The notes below the pieces were generated by a model. That model saw nothing but the letters and a program-made list of their open reading frames with translations, made no database searches and was not told the DNA's origin. A stretch of DNA of 64,000 nucleotides from Porpolomopsis calyptriformis (taxonomy: Eukaryota > Basidiomycota > Agaricomycetes > Agaricales > Hygrophoraceae): positions 1,550,001 to 1,614,000 of the forward strand of contig OX621163.1 of assembly GCA_951640195.1 (NCBI GenBank), in the 5' to 3' direction. The translations under genes were made by a program, and so were the position numbers. Shown piece by piece: positions 12,563 to 25,206 of this stretch (its first letter is position 1; each line of letters begins with the position of its first letter).

Positions 12563-15500
12563 ATGCATGCATCACACAGCCGTTCCAGGCGCCAAGGCAG
12601 CAACAAGGGGGAAGATTCTGAAGCACCACCTTTGTTAGCCTCGCGAGTGGATGAACCACGCTCGGAGCCTTATTCTAGACACTCTCACTCTTCTCATCAC
12701 ACCGAAAACCATAGAACATCTCACACATCTAGCAGATCTTCTTATGACACAAGCCGAGAGGCATCCTCTTCTCGGGGCCACCACGAAACGGACGATTGGC
12801 GTCCATCAGATGTCTCCCATCATTCCCTGCATGACCGTTACAATTATCCGCCTTCTAAAGATCCCTATCACAGCGGCAGCCGGGATGGGTATAATGTCGG
12901 GGAGTCGAGGGATTCCGACGCTTGGTCAAGCCATTCAATTAATTCCGGAAGAGAGTGGACCCCGCGATATGGCCGCGGTCGCTCCACATCCTCTCACTCC
13001 GAATCCACAAGCTGGAATGGTCCTTCTACTTACGAACACAGAACCTCTACCTACGATCAATGGCAAACAGAGGACGGTCGAAGTCTCCCCCCCGCTGAGC
13101 GAAGTGTCAATCGAACCGTGGTAGACGATCGACATTCCGACAGAGATCTCTCAGGTTGGCGCAAGGAAGAACAACGCGACGGCACCCATCAATCATGGGC
13201 CAGAGATTCCGGTTGGGAATCGGGCCGCAGGGACCATCGAGGGAAGGATTGGTGTAAGTTTCGTTTATGGAATACTTGAAGATTCTCAACGTTTTGTAGA
13301 TGAACGTTCTTGGGAGCCTGCCGCAACGTGGTCCTCAAATCGTGGCGAACACCAGGGCCCTCGTAACCAAAATGGCCATCGGAATCATCAGTCGTACAAG
13401 AATTCAAAAGGCGGGAAAAAGGGGCATGCTCATAATAAACAGAAAAGGGATTGGAGAACTGACGACGGCAACCTCAATAAGTGCATATTTTCGTGATCTA
13501 ACTCTGCCTTTTCTTATACCACCCCCTTTCTGTAGTTGGCCAAAGAGAGACCCTCACAGCTCCTCAAGCAAAACTACTCGGACCTCAACAAAGCGTAGAC
13601 ATCCCCCTTTGTCATCTCGATCACGTTCACGCTCTCCGGCCGAATCGCACCAATCACATCGCTCTTCGCGTGGACGTTCTAGATCACAATCCAATTCTCC
13701 CAAGCGTAAACGCCGATACACAAGTCCGGCAGCCCCACATAGTCGTACGCCCAGTCAAGGTGGACGGAAGTCTTGGAATGCACGTAAAGAACGGTCGCCT
13801 TCAAACTCACCGTCCCCCCCACGCCCTAGCCGCGATAGTCATGTTGCTCGTCAGAGGAGTTTGTCTTCTGCCTCAAGTACCAGCAGGAGTAGGAGTACAA
13901 GTCGGAGTCCTGCGGAACGTCCCCGAGCAGTTCATCGACTTCCTCCCGCTACCTCGCTTGGCGACATTCCACTGCCGGCAATTAATCTATCTCGCGTATC
14001 AGGCATGCGGCCGCCTCGTGATATACCACTGCACCGGAATGGCAGAAATTTCACTAATGGGAAACATGCAAATGTATGCCCTCGTTATCAATTTATCGCC
14101 TTTCATACTAACATCTATGCCACAGCGCACTCCCTCGTTCCACCATAAGTTGACTTCCAATGCTCCAGTCAAACAGTCTTCTTTTACCACCATGCCTCCT
14201 CCACCGGGCGCCGTTATTCCCACAGATTTTACTGCTGTGACTCGCGGTGAAGAACCATCTTCTGCAAATGTTCCTTCGGATGCCGGCCTACGTGCATCCA
14301 AGAGAGGTCGACAATTCAAGATGTCAGGCTTCCGACCTATCGGGCAGACGAATTCTTCTGTTAAGAAATTCTTCCCTGCTGACGATGAGGACGACGAAGT
14401 CGAAAGCACCTCACATCTTGCGCAACCAACGGTTCTCAGCGTAACGCGCTCGCAGCCACAGGATCTCGCAGCTGATGGATCAAATCGTGCCGAAGACAAG
14501 GACGATGACGTTACCAGATCTTCTCTTAGACCATCACAGGCATTCCGTCAGGAGCATTCCGATGAGCCGTCTCTTCGACGCGATGTTCATCGTAATTCCT
14601 CCTCCTCTCCTCACCAACTTGATGGAACTCCCCCCCAAGCGGAATCTCAGTTGCAAAAGCCCAACCAGAACGATGATGGACAAGCTAGCACGACGCCTCC
14701 CTGGCCACCACAGATACCCGACGGTGGGAGCAATGAGGTGGTTAGACCTTCAACACCATCACGAGAATCGCGTAACGAGCTTTACTCGATCATCAATCAA
14801 GTCGGCGAGGGCACATTCGGAAAGGTCTATAAAGCGCGAAATACGGTCACCAAACAACATGTAGCTCTCAAAAGAATCCGTATGGAGGCGGAACGGGATG
14901 GTTTTCCTGTCACTGCAATGAGGGAAATCAAGCTTCTTCAGTCTTTGCGGCACCGGAATATTGTGCGGTTGTACGAGATGATGGTCTCTGAAGGTTGGAC
15001 TCAAAGCTCTTGCCAGATCAATGATACCTGACCTTCCCTTTTAGGTTCCGTCTACATGGTCTTCGAGTATATGGACCACGACTTGACCGGAATTCTCTCA
15101 CAAACGCAATTCAGCTTCGAAGAGGCTCATCTCAAGTCCTTGTGTCAACAAATGCTCGCCAGTTTAGCCTATCTCCATCACAAAGGAGTCATCCATCGCG
15201 ACATTAAAGGGTCCAATATATTGATCAACAATCGTGGTGAACTTAAGCTTGCGGATTTTGGTCTCGCTCGATTCTACCAGAAGAGAAGGCGCAGCGACTA
15301 CACTAACCGAGTTATCACACTTTGGTATCGCCCCCCAGAGCTTTTGTTCGGTGCAACCATTTATGGCCCTGAGGTGGATATGTGGAGTGCAGGGTATATG
15401 TTTATTGCCCTTTCAAGGAATTCGTGGCGCTTACAATTCTCAGGTGCATTATGTTGGAGCTTTACACGAAAAAGCCCATCTTCCAAGGAAATGACGAAAT

Positions 15501-15975
15501 CCACCAGCTTGACGTAATTTATAAGATCATTGGCACACCTACGCCAGAACGGTGGTTAAGTATCACGGATTTGCCGTGGTATGAACTCGTTAAACCTAGG
15601 GATGTGATACCCAATCGTTTTAGGGAACTATTCCAGAAGTAATTGGGTTCTTTCATTCACATGGCGAATTCCATTAAACCTTTTTTTTTCTTCTTTCAGG
15701 TGGCTTTCGCCTGCAGGGCTTGATCTTGCTGAGAAGCTACTTGCATATGATCCCACACAACGGGTAACAGCTGTCCAGGCTCTCGAAGCGCCCTATTTCA
15801 CAGATGAACAACCACCTCCGATGCCACCGGTTGGGTGCGTCATACAGGTCATGATTCGTTGCTGCGGTACTGATTGATATACAGGCTTTCGACTTTGCAA
15901 GGGGAATGGCACGAGCTAGAGACGAAAAGGGAAAGAGCGAAGAAGAGGAGGAAAACTGAGCCGACAGTTCAATGA
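12563..15975 (+). CDS. CTK1: CTK1/CDK12-type cyclin-dependent kinase with RS-rich N-terminus
   Basis: Kinase expected to phosphorylate Ser2 of the RNA polymerase II C-terminal domain during elongation, with a cyclin K/Ctk2 partner. About 1,015 residues from eight exons. The first ~690 residues are disordered and rich in Ser, Arg and His (SSRSRSRSPAES and many RS dipeptides at 13600-13920). The kinase domain starts near 14785: glycine loop GEGTFG, VALKR lysine, PVTAMREIKLL helix (PSTAIRE equivalent), catalytic HRDIKGSNIL, DFGLAR, and a T-loop with TNRVITLWYRPPELL whose Thr is the expected CAK site. The tail ends KRRKTEPTVQ. The PVTAMRE sequence and long RS tail fit CTK1/Lsk1/CDK12 better than CDK9/Bur1. 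An intron at about 14075-14125 switches frame; the continuous alternative frame from 13670 is not coding in its 5' part. Confidence 0.9.
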
Positions 15976-16056
15976 GCTTTTCTCGTTCGTCATCATTGTA
16001 GCAATTTTATGGACCACATCATAGCATCATTACTCCGGTATTGAAGTATGTCGTGC

Positions 16057-17636
16057 TCACGTACTGACGGGGGAGAATTTTGTGAGCCCTTTATCGGTCA
16101 GGTGTCCCACAATGGATTCAACCTGACGAGAAGTATTGAATCTTTTGGCCCTAAAGAGAGGCGAAACTACTCACGTTTGCTGCTGCTAGCCGGATCTTCA
16201 AATCCCAACGTTTGGTGAATGGAGCACCTGTGTCCTCCGTGTCCTGTTCAACGTCGCCAAGTCCCCCAGGTTTACCTTGGGCGTCATCTTCTTGTCTTCT
16301 CTCGAACCAAATAAGTTTATCGACTTGATCTATGGAACCTTTGAGCCGGCCTTGTTCGATCATCTTGCGTGCCATCGTCTCCGCAGCGCCTGGCGTCAGG
16401 TCTAAGAGGGCTCCGAGGCCATGGAAAGTGATGTTATTATAAATCCTTGAGCTGGCAAGTAAATTGTGTTCCATCACGGCGCGATCTAGAACCGTAGCTG
16501 GTCCGGTCCGGGTGCTCGTAGGAGGTTCGTGAACGCCATCTGGTCCGTCATCATGACCTGCAGATGCCAGTCGGTCGTTAGAAGAGATGGCTAGCTTTGC
16601 GAGCTGGTGTGGTTTGAGGGTTCCTTCGAATTCCTTGACTTCCGCAGGCCGCAGAATGTGGTCGAGGAACATCTTTGAAAGGATGTTATATGTGGGTAGT
16701 TCCGAGGTCCGTTCGTCGCGATAAAGGGAAGCCAAAACACGAGAGCGATTGGGACCGGCAGGGGCAAGGACGGCGCAGGTCACGGCTGCCAACCTGATCC
16801 GTGGTTTGTGACAAGCGGGAGGAAGGATGGAAAAAAAGCGCTCACAACATGTGGCGTCGTTCCTCCTCATCGATTTCTACTATCCAACTGAGCTCATGAT
16901 ATCGACCGGCAGCTTCCAAGAATTTGCGACCATAGTCGCTGATCCTCGCCTGGCAAAGTTTGAACTGAAGCACGGTTTCCCTGTCGCTAGCAGAGTGGAC
17001 CAGAAGGGCGGCACGATTATAATAAGTTTCAGCTTGGGCGGAATCCTCGTCTTCCAACAAGAGGCGAACGATGCGCACGTAAACACGTAGCTTTTCGGAT
17101 TCTGCGATAGTCCTACGCTCTCGAAATAGTTAGCTGCGAGCCAGATGAGATTTGGGAAGAAGAGCGTAGCCCACCGTTGGCCAGAATCAAGTGATAAACC
17201 CATGAGTACGCGGGCGGCTTCGCTCCATTCTTCCTCCCGCTCAAGAAGGTCGGCCAGCTGAAATCGCAATGAGTTTGACTTAGGCCTGGGGGGTCAGAAC
17301 CGGTCCGATATTTCCAGGAGTGTCGAGGCTCACCTGTTCTTCGTAACTAACAAGGCGAGGTTGGAGGGTGGCGAGGGTATCCTCGACGATTCGCCTCCGC
17401 AGATCGCTGTTCTTAACGGCTCCCTCTCCGAGCATTCTCACCAGTTCCGACAAGACTTGACGCCCGACGACGAGCCCAACATTGTCCTGGTTGACGACGG
17501 TGTTGAGGACGGTATGCAAGTCTGAAGGGAGTGAACTCTGATCTGCTCTCGAGAGAATTTCTGAGAGAAGAGAGAGATATGCGAGGCCTTTATCCTTTTG
17601 ACTGAGAGTCGCGAACTGGGCGAGTTTGGTATCCAT
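16057..17636 (-). CDS. CSN4: COP9 signalosome subunit 4
   Basis: PCI-domain subunit of the COP9 signalosome, which removes Nedd8 from cullins; in mushrooms and moulds it is tied to development. The start MDTKLAQFATLSQKDKGLAY leads into helical repeats (ADLLEREEEWSEAARVLMGL; QAETYYNRAALLV) and then a winged-helix PCI segment with NNITFHGLGALLDL and AAETMARKMIEQGRLKGSID. After the intron that follows AAAN, the last exon reads VESIVGHLTDKGL and stops at 16057-16059. The order and the LIWFE segment match CSN4 rather than the related proteasome lid subunit RPN5, though the two share architecture. The gene converges on the CTK1-type gene with 81 bp between stops, and is divergent from PDI (241 bp). 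Confidence 0.92.
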
Positions 17637-17877
17637 CTGATCGATGGTTCGGACAAAGGTGTTACGGTGCTACAGATACAGGGGCTGGGAAGTACTGAAC
17701 GTCCAGCAGCAGCATCATTCGTTAGCATGCACCCTCGGTTGCTATCATCTTGCCTTACTCTTTGTATCCCGTGAATGATGGTACGAGGGAGAGAGAAAAT
17801 TTGAGTGATCAATCCGTTCGAGTGACACGTCAGTGCCTAAACACCTTGTCCTTTCCCATCGCCAGCTGCCTACAGCA

Positions 17878-19688
17878 ATGCGCCTTTCAACATTCTTTTC
17901 ACCGACGTTCATACTCGCCTTGGCCACATCGGTCGTCGCTGATGCTGCTTCAGATGTCATCAGTCTCACCGCGGTCAACTTCGAGGCGATCGTCAAGCCT
18001 GAACCGTTGATTCTCGTTGAGTTTTTTGCCCCATGGTAGCTGCGTTCATGTCAGATAGACTGCGACCGTCATCTAACGGTATCCCTAGGTGTGGGCACTG
18101 TAAAGCCCTTGCCCCTCATTACGAGGAGGCGGCTACCACCCTGAAGGAAAAGAACATCAAGCTTGCCAAGGTCGACTGCGTGGAAGAAGTTGATCTCTGT
18201 CAGTCTCACGGTGTTCAAGGCTATCCGTAAGTGTCTTCCGCTCTTCTCATCGATGCCCGTCTCACGCCCTGCAGAACATTGAAGGTGTTCCGGAACGGTG
18301 TACCCACCGACTACACAGGCCCTCGAAAAGCCGAAGGGATCGTCACCTATATGCTCAAGTCCGCCGTCTTCCTTGTCTTCTTGTGTTTGTAATAACCAGT
18401 CCGCTCACCACAGGCAATCTCTGCCAGCTGTTACTGATCTCACTGCTCAGAACCACGAAGAATTCCAAAAGGCAGACAAAGTCGTGGTTATTGCCTATTT
18501 GAACGCGCCTACCGACGAACCAGCAGCAGAATTCAGGGCTACCGCCGAAAAGCATCGTGACGATTTCCTCTTCGGTTTGACTACGGACCAAGACGCGATC
18601 GCTGCCGCCCGTGTCACACCACCTGCCATCGTGGTCTATCGCCTCTTTGACGAACCCCGTACCGAGTATCCTTACCCGGTTGCCTCATCGAAAGTTGCAG
18701 ACCTCGAAGAATGGATCAAAGACCTATCTATTCCTCTCGTCGATGAAGTCAGCGGGGAGAACTATGCCGTCTACGCACAGAGTGGTAAACCTCTCGGCTA
18801 TCTCTTCTTGGACGCCAGCGATGAGAAAAAGGAGAAATATATTGACCTTCTTAGACCCGTTGCCGAAAAATTCAAGGGAAAGCTCAACCTGGTTTGGATA
18901 GACGCTATCAAATTTGGCGACCACGCAAAAGCTTTGAACTTGCAAGAGATCAAGTGGCCGAGTTTTGTTATCCATGATCTGGATAAACAGCTCAAGTACC
19001 CTTATGACCAGAGCCAGGAGGTCACCTCGGAGGGCATTACCCATTGGGTCACGCAGTATGTCGAAGGCAAATTAGTTCCCCAGCTCAAAAGTCAGGTGGT
19101 CCCTGAGAGCCAGAATGAGAGCGTATACGTTGTGGTTGGCAAGAATTTCGAGGAGGTGGTCTTTGATGATTCAAAGGATGTGTTCCTGGAACTCTATGCC
19201 ACATGGTGCGTTTTTTAATTTTTTTTAAAAACGGCATTTGTGACCCCCCCCGTCTATAGGTGTGGTCATTGCAAGCGATTGAAGCCGGTGTGGGACAGCC
19301 TCGGGGATCGGTTCGCGGATGTCCGGGATCGCCTTCTTATGTCAGTTTCTCAAGTCTGGACTCGTTAGATACTCGTTTGACTTGTTTTCGCAGTGCCAAG
19401 ATGGATTCTCCAGAGAACGACCTACCTACCTCCGTACCTTTCCGTGTCTCCGGCTTCCCCACTCTGAAGTTCAAGCGCGCTGGATCTCGTGAATTCCTGG
19501 ACTATGACGGAGACCGGTCGTTGGAAAGCCTTATCGCGTTTGTAGAGCAGACCGCTAACAACTCGCTTGAGCCTAAGGTCAAGGTCGAGCCTGAGGGGCA
19601 AGTGCCTCTCGTCCATGTCCATAACGAGACGGCAGAGACCGCGCATCATCACTCAGGGATGGAGCATGACGAGCACGACGAGCTCTGA
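17878..19688 (+). CDS. PDI1: protein disulfide isomerase
   Basis: ER oxidoreductase that forms and rearranges disulfides in secretory proteins. [19 protein letters not shown] is a cleavable signal peptide. The a domain carries [12 protein letters not shown] and the a' domain [12 protein letters not shown], with two redox-silent thioredoxin folds (b, b') between them, and the C-terminus is an acidic/His tail ending HDEL, the ER retrieval signal. Length about 505 residues is typical. Introns at 18036-18088 and 19206-19259 both cut the Trp codon just before CGHC at the same phase. The 3' end faces TCTP with 164 bp between stops. Confidence 0.97.
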
Positions 19689-19852
19689 GCTGCCGAAGTC
19701 TTGTAATGCATCATTATTACAGTAAACATTTTGGTAGTTATTTTTGGCCATTTCAAGTGTAGCGATGCTTTGTTATAAAGTTCCACTGATGGACATGGTG
19801 AACGAATAACTTTTACAGTTCAGGTTGGTTGTGTGGCGAAGTGTGAGAACTG

Positions 19853-20665
19853 TCAAAGTTTCGTCTCTTTCAAGCCATCTTTCCAGAAAGTGAGATACGC
19901 TGAAGGAAATTTCAGTCTTGCATAGGACTGATATGGGGAGTTTGACTTACGTGTCATACCATCCTCCTGTGTAGATGATATATAGGTCAGCGACTGAACC
20001 ATAGGGTTGTACTTGTACCTACCCGATAGTTGAGAAGAGCAATCATCCCATCCGGATTCATGCTCTCGCCGGTGTACTGGTCACGGTGGTAAACGTGAGT
20101 CAAGGAGTACAACCATGTTAACTCACAAACTCAAAGTCCTTAAAGTTTGCCACGATCTTTTTTGCGTATGCCCCAGCACCTTTTTCGAAGGCCTCCACTC
20201 TTTCAGGGTCAGATTCACTGAGTTTCGCTTTGATAGCTTTCATGTACGACTGAGAGACTGGTGAGAATGGAGAGAGAAGAATAAAGATTGAACATACTTT
20301 GAGATAGGTGAGGAAAGACTTCTTGTCGAAAGTGGTAGATTGAAGTCTGAAGGAATGGACAACATTGTTAACTTTTATGTCACCATCCTCGAGAGTTTCG
20401 TCTTGTTCCTCGGTGGAGGGATTGGCGCCTGAGGGGGAATGGGTGAGTTATCTTATCCACCGAAGCTTCTCGAACCAATGTCAACGTCGGCGCCGGCTTT
20501 GACTGAAACCATTTGGCAGTCGACTTCATAGACGATATCGTCCACCATCTTGCTGTATTTCTTTTGGTTGGCAATAACACGGAAGATAAGAAATCAAGTA
20601 ACGGACAGTTTAAAAGCGTCGGAGACCATCTCATCGCCAGTCAGGATATCGCAATACAGCAACAT
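19853..20665 (-). CDS. TMA19: translationally controlled tumour protein (TCTP)
   Basis: Small, abundant, ribosome-associated cytosolic protein linked to growth and stress. The start MLLYCDILTGDEMVSDAFKL matches the family signature; after the intron 20553-20606 it continues KMVDDIVYEVDCQMVSVKAG. Further exons give NVVHSFRLQSTTFDKKSFLT (TCTP core), YTGESMNPDGMIALLNY, REDGMTP and the final WKDGLKETKL before the stop at 19853-19855. About 170 residues from at least six exons. The unspliced frame holds no long ORF, so it is easily missed. Divergent from UTP15 through a 94-bp spacer. Confidence 0.94.
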
Positions 20666-20759
20666 TTTTCGCAGAGTGAGCAGATTTGTTTGGATTTGTT
20701 TGTTATCGATCATCTTATCGCATAACGATCACGTGATCATATCCGATATCCGACTGCCG
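20666..20759. promoter_or_regulatory. short bidirectional promoter between TCTP and UTP15
   Basis: Only 94 bp separate the two start codons. It contains a perfect 12-bp palindrome GATCACGTGATC at 20727-20738 centred on CACGTG, the E-box bound by bHLH factors (Cbf1/Pho4/USF type). Both genes serve ribosome production or translation, so shared control is plausible but inferred. Confidence 0.55.
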
Positions 20760-22553
20760 ATGGACTACCAGCCCGTCCTCGTCAAAAAGCATCCTCAGCC
20801 GTCCACCCAAAGGCGCAACCCCGAATCAAGATATTGGCGAAGGTTTAGACATCCCGTCTTTGTCAAGGAATATGCACCCGTAACTTCAATACATTTCGCC
20901 CCATCTCAACCTCACCGATATGCTGTCACTGCAGCCACCCATGTTCAAATCTACGCTCCTCGCACTCAGAAAGTCATCAAAACAATATCTAGGTTTAAAG
21001 ATGTTGCTCGCAGTGGATGCATCCGAGCAGACGGTAAACTGGTCCTAGCCGGTGACGATACAGGCTTAGTTCAAGTCCGTCCTCCTTTAAATCACATCCT
21101 TTTGGATTAAATTGGACACACCCTAGATTTTTGATATAAATTCTCGTGCGATCCTTCGTACTCTCGATTCGCACAAGCAACCCGTTCACATCACAAAATT
21201 CTCATCTCTGGATTCCACTCGGGTTCTCTCCTGTTCTGATGACACAACCATGAAAGTCTGGGATGTTCCTTCCCAGTCTGCTGTAACCACCTTCACTTCC
21301 CACACAGACTATATCCGCTCGGGGCAGTTCTCAACCACGAATCCTCATTTGATATTGACTGGCTCGTACGACGGCACAGTTCGTATATCCGACTCTCGCT
21401 CTGGGCAATGCGAAATGATAATGGGGGGCATAGGAACTGGTAGAACCGTTACTCCAGTAGAACAAGTCTTAATGTTTCCTTCTGGAACCGTCGTCCTGTC
21501 CACAGCTGGCCCTATTCTCCGAGTTTGGGATGTTGTAGCTGGCGGCCGCTGTACCCGTGCATTGTCGAATCATCAAAAAACAGTCACCGCTATGGCCTTC
21601 GACAGAAATGCAGGTCGACTCCTCACTGGAGGTCTCGATCACATGGTCAAAGTATATGACACAAGCACCTATAGGGTAGTTCACACTATGAGGTACCCCG
21701 CCCCGATCCTTTGCCTGGCTATCTCAGTATGTCGCCAATTGCATCTCATGTTTGAAACCAAGCCAACACCTGCCGATAGCCCGATGAAACCCACATAGCT
21801 GCTGGAATGACTGACGGAACGCTTTCCGTCCGTCGACGTCAAACAAAACCTTCGACGGGAACCTCAGACCTTCCTTTCTCCGTATCCACGCTGCGTTCCA
21901 GCACTTTCGAGTCATTCCTGGGTGGCTCGATTTCAGCAATCGGACAGGGTAAAGTGAAGAACAAGACAAAGTCAAAGCCTTTGGGAGATGAGAATGAATG
22001 GCGGGTAGAAAGCAGGCGGGCGAAGAGATTGAAACAATATGACAATTTGATGAAAGGGTTCAAATACTCGGCGGCGCTCGACTCAGTTCTACGCAAGGTT
22101 GGTGTGATTGTTTACTACTACGTGCTGTCTCCTGACAGTACTCGTTCCAGCACGTTCCCCCAACGACGGCATTCTCGCTCATACAGGAACTGATACATCG
22201 CGATGGTCTCCGTAGTGCACTCGCAGGCCGCGATGATGTTCTCTTGGAGCCCGTCCTTCGCCTGCTTATCAAGTATGTAACGGATCCCCGTTTTGGCGAG
22301 ATGATTTGCGACATCTCCAGTCTGGTCATTGGTATGTCAGATTTAATGATCTGGCTAGTCAATTGTTTCCTATTGACGATTTTCGTCAGATATGTATTCT
22401 CCGGTGCTTGGCCAATCTCCTATCATCGACACACTATTTACAAGGTTTCGTAAGAAAGTGGCGGCGGAGATCCAGTTCCAGAAGGAGCTGACAAAACTAA
22501 GGGGGGCTCTTGATATGATTCTGTCGTCTTCGGTGCTCGCTGTATCACCATAG
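20760..22553 (+). CDS. UTP15: U3 snoRNP protein UTP15
   Basis: t-UTP/UTP-A subcomplex WD40 protein needed for 18S rRNA transcription and processing in the nucleolus. The start MDYQPVLVKKHPQPSTQRR is followed by the conserved N-terminal YWRRFRHPVFVKEYAPVTSI and seven WD blades (for example DDTTMKVWDVPSQ, GSYDGTVRISDSRSG, GGLDHMVKVYDTSTYRVVH). The C-terminal UTP15 domain includes LKQYDNLMKGFKYSAALDS (a family hallmark), LIHRDGLRSALAGRDDV and a helical end KKVAAEIQFQKEL. The stop is at 22551-22553, only 38 bp from the stop of the convergent CTNNBL1 gene. About 520 residues. Confidence 0.95.
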
Positions 22554-22591
22554 AACTTGTTTCCGTATCAATACATAGCGATTTATACAAA

Positions 22592-25013
22592 CTATAAACA
22601 TGACTGTAAGAATGAAATGAGGTTCTGCAAGATTTCTCTTCGTGAGGGGATGCCGTTAGTGTTTCCATTAGAATCATGTTCTCTCTGATCGACGTTGTCG
22701 TGATAGATCTGCAATGTCCGTACAATATCCTTCATCGTTTGATTTTTTCGATCGAGCATTTGCGCAAGATGTGCTCGGACCTAACGGACATTGATTGACT
22801 ATAAGGATCAGGAAGTTTACCACTTACTCCATCGTCTTCCATCGTGACCCAAGCCAGTATGTAGTCCACGTTTTGGAGATTAAATAAGCCTGCATCCAGC
22901 CGTCGTAGGTACCACAAGTCTTCGTTGGATGTAAGTTCTTCATCTTCTGCAAGTTTCTATCCGACAGTGTGTCACAATCAGTCCTGCCTGCAAAGGTGGT
23001 TGACACGCACTTTCTTTTCTTTTTCGATTTCGGCATCCACAATTGTAAGCCGACTTTGGGCGAGATCCCGCAACTCCAACAGCTTGTCGACCTTTTCATA
23101 GTCATTCTCTACAAATTTGGCCAACAGTCGAATCCGAGATGATGAATCTGAAGAAAGGTTGGATAAAAGGGAGGAAAGAATCCCGAGAATGTGTCCTATG
23201 TCCTCCGTTGCCGGAAGGGCGTCCCCTGACTTGGACTTCTTCGATGTCTGCATACCCTCGAGAGTCAGCGGATGACTTCGTTCAAGGTCAAATGCAGCGA
23301 GATTAATTGACCTTTCCCATAAAGGCTGAAAAAAGTGTTTTCAAGCCAAGTGCATCGACGAAGGCTTCACAGACGGCCGCCCCGCCAGTTCCCGACGCTG
23401 CATAGTCCAAGGTTTTAATTGACCGAAATCGAGACTGTAGCTTCTGCCTGAAAATGTGTATGAGAATATGAGCCATTTTAACATCCGCAGGAGACTGACT
23501 TCATCATCAGCACCATGAGATCCACTCCCTCACTCGCCAGGAACAAATCCTTTATCTCAGGTTCATTCAGTGCCGAACACAAGGCATCAAACACGTTTTC
23601 CATGAATTCAGTCTCGTCAGCATCAACAGGATCTCTCCTTCGGAATTGCTAAAGGATGAAAACTTGTGATAGGAATAATGCTTTTTGACTGCGGAAAATT
23701 AAAGGCTTACTGAAAGGACTTTTAATATTGTCTCAACTCCGTCCTTCTTGCCCAATTCCAGCCGATTCTGGGGGTTGTCCTGGAAAAGGATGGAGAGCAG
23801 TTCAGCCGCGTAACCTCTATTCTCGTCGTGTGTTTTTGATTCGATACGGTGGAGTAACCAAGTAAGGATATTGGTCTTCGACACAAGTGGCGTAGATAAC
23901 TGGGGATTGAACCCAAGAATATTCTCAAACACACCTGTCGGGTTCCTGGTTCAAAAGTAAAGCCTCATCAGGATGGTTGACGTACCCAAGATATGGAAAA
24001 CTCCTTGGCGGTCAGATTCATCTGTCTCCTTCAAGCGGGCCAAGTTATCGACTAAGAGATCCAGGATGGAGTTTTCAACCTAGAACTCTATGTGACTTAT
24101 ATATGGTCAAGCAAGTGAAAGAAACATACCAGTGTCTCAATAAGTTTCTTGAGCGCCGCTTCGGGGTTCTGTTCCTCATCTTCTTCCTGTTCAGCCTCAT
24201 TCCCTACATCTTCATCCGTGAGTTCATGTACGACATCCACAACGTCAATCATGATGTCCACATTCTCATGGCTAAGCAAACCGATGAGGAGGGCTATCGT
24301 CCCGGAACGTATCAGTTCGGGATAGGCAAGCACCGGTGCCTGAGCGAGAGGCAACAAAGACTTGATAGCGCTATCCAAATCAGCTTCTGAGTCAATAAAC
24401 CTGATAGAAGCAAGGAGATTAACAAGTGGTATGACAGAAAAAAATGGGGTAGATTACTTTGGAGGATCGTCGGGATATTTGGAACGTTGATCCTGGTTTT
24501 TCTTCACGGCACGATCGAATTGGTTCAGCAGTCTCCGAACAGCCGTAATCGACAATTCTTCAAACTGGTCGTGAACTGGAGTCAGCCGAAACGGGATTGA
24601 CTTGCATAGCACACTCACCTCTTGTGCAGCTTCCCCTTCGGCGCTGTCGAAAATATTGAGTATGGTCTTTTGTTCCGTCGTTAAACCCCCGCCAAAAAAC
24701 CGCCCTTCGGCATCCTCTTCGACAAAGTAGTCGGCATCCCCACCAGGAGCAAAATCGGCGGGCATGTCCACGTCGTCCTCATCCTGGATGGTCGCGGTAC
24801 GTGATTTTTCTCCCCGTTGGTGTGAGCCATTTCCTGGGACCGGGGGTGGTGGCATGTCCATTTTCATTCTCTTCAACATTTCGGGCGTGGGGTTGTCAGG
24901 CAGCTTCCTCTTGTTTCCGGAGGCTGGTAGCTTTGGGACCTTGCTGAATGTGTAAGTCAATGGGCCAGGGTGTGGATCCACCGACGAACCTTGAACAACT
25001 TATCGATATCCAT
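22592..25013 (-). CDS. CTNNBL1: beta-catenin-like protein 1 (CTNNBL1), spliceosome-associated
   Basis: Armadillo-type protein of the Prp19/CDC5L complex, acting in the nucleus in pre-mRNA splicing. The start exon encodes MDIDKLFK, then KRKLPDNPTPEMLKRMKMDM (nuclear-localisation-like), an acidic stretch, EEDAEGRFFGGGLTTEQKTI and ARM-like helices including YPELIRSGTIALLIGLLSHE and GGAAVCEAFVDALGLKTLF near 23330-23390. The C-terminus reads MLDRKNQTMKDIVRTLQIY, a coiled segment seen in CTNNBL1, and stops at 22592-22594. About ten short introns. The HENVDIMIDVVDVVHELTDED segment is a strong family match. About 600 residues, close to the human 563. Confidence 0.93.
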
Positions 25014-25206
25014 GGTGTACTGAGCTAAGCTGTGTTTCGTGGTGGCTTGAGTTCAAATCAAATGTACTATGTATTTTCTACAGTAGGGTAACTAATGAAA
25101 TTCGCTCCGTAGCGTAGCAAACAGAAAGATGAGGACATGGAAGCCATTGACATATCCTCCGCGTTTCACTCTTGAGGGGAGTGATGTCTACAAAACCATA
25201 CATTCT

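Noticed and set aside
13670..14125. 5' part of a long plus-strand frame running into the CTK1-type kinase
   Set aside because: The RS-rich frame starting at 13300 is the coding one here; the intron at about 14075-14125 switches to this frame only afterwards.
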